From Oscillospiraceae bacterium (GTDB lineage: Bacteria; Bacillota; Clostridia; Oscillospirales; Ruminococcaceae), in assembly GCA_017451665.1 (NCBI GenBank), contig JAFTNX010000184.1:1-8447 (forward strand): 8,447 bases of DNA, read 5' to 3'. The position numbers and the translations under genes are program-made. The notes beneath the pieces were generated by a model. The model made no database searches. It saw only the letters and a list, made by a program, of their open reading frames with translations, and was not told the DNA's origin. Shown piece after piece: positions 6,452 to 8,447 of this stretch. Each line of letters opens with the position of its first letter. Within the stretch, counting starts at the first letter, position 1.

Positions 6452-6456
6452 ATTTT

Positions 6457-7059
6457 TTAAATTTCGTTACGGTTTTCAAGTGCCTTAAAGAGAGTAACCT
6501 CGTCAGCATACTCTAAAATTCCACCGATTGGCAGACCAAAGGCAAGTCTTGTAACTTTTATTCCAAGTGGTTTTAAAAGCTTTGAGATATACATAGCAGT
6601 AGCCTCCCCTTCAACTGTCGGGTTGGTAGCCATAATAACCTCCTTCACCTGTGAATTATTCACCCTCTGCAAAAGCTCTTTAATTCTCAGCTTATCAGGT
6701 GTAACATTATCAATAGGTGAAATAAGTCCGTGCAGAACGTGATAAACGCCCTTATATTCTCTTGTTCTTTCAAAAGCAGAAACATCCTTTGGGCTTTCAA
6801 CCACACAGATAGTTTCCCCGTCACGTCTGTCGTCTTCACATATAGGACAAAGCTCTTTATCAGTCAAATTCTGACAAACCTTACAGCAATGCACTGTTGT
6901 ATGCGCCTTGACAATTGCATCAGCAAAAGCCTTTGCGTCAGCCTCTGTCATTGACATTACAAAATACGCAAGTCGCTGTGCAGTTTTCATACCTATGCCG
7001 GGAAGCTTTGCAAAATGCTCTGCAAGCTCCACAAGTGGCAATGCATTTGATTCAGCCAT
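6457..7059 (-). CDS. recR: Recombination mediator protein RecR
   Basis: 200 residues, the family's usual length. RecR works with RecO and RecF to load RecA on SSB-coated single-stranded gaps. The N-terminus has the helix-hairpin-helix with LPGIGMKTAQRLAYFV (19-34). A four-cysteine zinc finger follows, Cys59-x2-Cys62 and Cys71-x2-Cys74 (CCKVCQNLTDKELCPIC). The Toprim domain (about 83-178) begins ICVVESPKDV, with Glu88, and contains HGLISPIDN and the ATNPTVEGEATAMYI motif (144-158). The GLPIGGILEYAD segment (175-186) is the conserved C-terminal Walker-B-like region. The ATG lies three bases after the ybaB stop, in the same frame, with no clear Shine-Dalgarno sequence, so translation is probably coupled to ybaB. 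Last gene of the dnaX-ybaB-recR unit. Confidence 0.97.
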   Translation of the reverse strand: MAESNALPLVELAEHFAKLPGIGMKTAQRLAYFVMSMTEADAKAFADAIVKAHTTVHCCKVCQNLTDKELCPICEDDRRDGETICVVESPKDVSAFERTREYKGVYHVLHGLISPIDNVTPDKLRIKELLQRVNNSQVKEVIMATNPTVEGEATAMYISKLLKPLGIKVTRLAFGLPIGGILEYADEVTLFKALENRNEI

Positions 7060-7062
7060 AGC

Positions 7063-7410
7063 TTAGAAAAGTCCAGGGAATGAAACGCCACCGGTTACCT
7101 TTGACATTTCAGCTTCGCTTGTTTCGTCAAGAGTCTTAACAGCCTCATTGAATGCGCTCATAATGAGGTCCTGAAGCATTTCAACGTCCTCTGGGTCAAC
7201 AACCTCAGGCTTGATTTTAAGGTCAAGAACGTTTCTCTTTCCGTTAATTTTAATTTCAACAGCTCCGCCACCAACAGAAGCAGTAAATTCTCTCTGTTCA
7301 AGGTCAGCCTGAAGTGCAGTAATATCTTCCTGCATCTTCTGAGCCTGCTTAATCATCTGATTCATGTTTGATGGGCCTTTACCCATACCAGCTGGTAATC
7401 TTGCTTTCAT
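7063..7410 (-). CDS. ybaB: YbaB/EbfC family nucleoid-associated DNA-binding protein
   Basis: 115 residues, slightly above the typical 100-110. The protein has a short basic, glycine-rich leader (MKARLPAGMGKG) and a first helix MNQMIKQAQKMQEDITALQ (16-34). The family core then reads GGGAVEIKINGKRNVLDLKI (47-66), with VVDPEDVEMLQDLIMSAFNEA (70-90) and a C-terminal GGVSFPGLF. Members form small dimers that bind DNA and coat the nucleoid. The gene nearly always sits between dnaX and recR, as it does here. AAGGAG at 7420-7425 lies ten bases before the ATG and decides the start. Confidence 0.95.
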   Translation of the reverse strand: MKARLPAGMGKGPSNMNQMIKQAQKMQEDITALQADLEQREFTASVGGGAVEIKINGKRNVLDLKIKPEVVDPEDVEMLQDLIMSAFNEAVKTLDETSEAEMSKVTGGVSFPGLF

Positions 7411-7438
7411 AATAAAAATCTCCTTAAATTTTAATTTC

Positions 7439-8447
7439 CTATTTTATATCAACCACGATATCAGCATCTTTTGCTCTCTGTATCAGCTTATTGATAGGAT
7501 TATCCTTATCGTCAGGTGAAACATTTTTAGCAGATTTAACTCTGATAGCGTAAGTCTTTCCGTTATAATTTCTAAGCTCGTCCTGAATAACCTTAGCAGC
7601 ATCAGACTCCTTAAAAAGCTTTAAGAAAAAGTCATTATCAACGATAATAAAGAACACGTTTTCGTATTCAAAGGCTGTTGAATCAGCCAGAAAGCCTCCG
7701 ACCTGCGGGTTTGAAACCATTACCCTATCAACGATTTCGCTCCAGTCGGTAACAGGTCTAAGCTGTTCCTGTTTAATCTTTGAAGTATCAACAACCGGTT
7801 CAGGAATAGGTGCCTGCTGTTTTGGAACAAGTGGCTCGTCAATCTTTGGTGAAGATTTAACGCTGACGCCGTTTGCAAGTGCCTCTTCAAGTTTATAAAT
7901 ACGATTTTCAAGTCGTTTTATAGCTTCGTTATCAACAGCACCATTCTTTGCAGGTGCAGAAAATCTGCTTTCGTCGCTACAAAGTTTAACGATACACATT
8001 TCGATTTCAACACGCTTGGAATTAGCTCTTGGAAGTCTTTCGTTACATTCCTTGATGATTTCAAGCTTTGAAAGAATAGTAGCAAGGTCCATTCCGTCAG
8101 AAATTTCTCTCAGCTGTGGAATTTCATCAGGCAGGCAGGAAAGAAGTTCGTCCTTCCCTGAAACAGCTTTGACAAGCATCATATCTCTTATAAGTGTCAG
8201 AAGTTCAACACAAAGCTGTTGCATATCCTTTGACATATCATAAAGTTTATCAACAATACCGATAGCGTCGGCAGGGTTATTATCCCTTACGCACTTTAAG
8301 ATTTCAAAAAGGTAATCTCCGTTTGCAATTCCTGCAGCTGAAGAAACTGTTTCCACATCGATATTCCCCGAAAAAGCAGCACACTGGTCAAGAAGTGAAA
8401 GTGCATCTCGCATTCCACCTTCTGAAAGTTTAGCCACAAGAGATGCA
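7439..8447 (-). CDS. dnaX: DNA polymerase III subunit gamma/tau (DnaX), C-terminal part, cut by window edge
   Basis: The frame is open from the right edge to TAG at 7439-7441, giving about 335 residues; the true start and the P-loop/zinc-binding ATPase core lie beyond the window. The first visible stretch, KLSEGGMRDALSLLDQCAAF, is the AAA+ sensor-2 region of clamp-loader subunits and is diagnostic for DnaX. A helical collar domain follows (about visible residues 25-155, ending RVEIEMCIVKLC). Then come a variable Pro/Gln-rich linker (about 195-225) and a C-terminal domain (about 228-320, VTDWSEIVDRVM through NGKTYAIRVKSA) of the Gram-positive tau type. The product loads the sliding clamp and couples polymerase to helicase. 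An internal GTG at 8435-8437 is only a codon inside the gene, not its start. I saw no A-run slippery site in the visible part that would make a short gamma form. ybaB follows after 28 bp. Confidence 0.95.
   Translation of the reverse strand, partial: ASLVAKLSEGGMRDALSLLDQCAAFSGNIDVETVSSAAGIANGDYLFEILKCVRDNNPADAIGIVDKLYDMSKDMQQLCVELLTLIRDMMLVKAVSGKDELLSCLPDEIPQLREISDGMDLATILSKLEIIKECNERLPRANSKRVEIEMCIVKLCSDESRFSAPAKNGAVDNEAIKRLENRIYKLEEALANGVSVKSSPKIDEPLVPKQQAPIPEPVVDTSKIKQEQLRPVTDWSEIVDRVMVSNPQVGGFLADSTAFEYENVFFIIVDNDFFLKLFKESDAAKVIQDELRNYNGKTYAIRVKSAKNVSPDDKDNPINKLIQRAKDADIVVDIK

Noticed and set aside
7439..8447. Programmed frameshift site in dnaX for a short gamma product
   Set aside because: No AAAAAAG heptamer or long A-run is visible in the part of the gene inside the window.
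1..8447. CRISPR array, tRNA/rRNA gene, insertion sequence or prophage
   Set aside because: I saw no regularly spaced long repeats, cloverleaf, transposase frame or terminal inverted repeats anywhere in the window.

Overview
The window reads as a chromosomal housekeeping segment of a low-to-moderate-GC Gram-positive bacterium. Clostridia of the Ruminococcus/Oscillospiraceae type are the best guess. The reasons are strong AGGAGG-type ribosome binding sites, a single bifunctional Rel protein with the RxKD signature, a RecJ longer than the proteobacterial form, and the dnaX-ybaB-recR order. The taxonomic guess is inference from style and gene order, not from a marker gene.

Layout: (1) Positions 1-4495, minus strand: recJ, then rel, then a metallo-beta-lactamase-fold hydrolase cut by the left edge. 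The genes are tightly packed (18 bp between recJ and rel; 11 bp between rel and the hydrolase) and are probably read from one good sigma-A-type promoter at 4556-4584. (2) Positions 4496-4925: a 430-bp divergent intergenic region. It holds the recJ promoter, a G-rich stretch with a visible 10-bp rhythm, several imperfect short direct repeats, a plus-strand promoter candidate and a long palindrome in the leader of the next gene. (3) Positions 4926-6367, plus strand: a two-gene membrane cassette, a short NfeD-like protein followed by an SPFH/band-7 protein of the QmcA/stomatin type, closed by a clear intrinsic terminator. (4) Positions 6424-8447, minus strand: dnaX (5' end beyond the right edge), ybaB, recR, ending in a hairpin that faces the SPFH terminator.

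How the genes fit together: dnaX (clamp-loader tau/gamma), ybaB (nucleoid-associated protein) and recR (RecFOR mediator) form the classic replication/recombination cluster. RecJ is the 5'-3' single-strand exonuclease that acts with RecFOR, and Rel makes and degrades (p)ppGpp. The NfeD-SPFH pair sits between these two minus-strand clusters as a separate, oppositely oriented transcription unit. Its lysine codon choice (nearly all AAG in the SPFH gene) suggests strong expression.

All protein-coding genes belong to known families with their key residues intact. I do not see an undescribed protein system. The least explained part is the recJ/nfeD intergenic region, where most of the findings lie.
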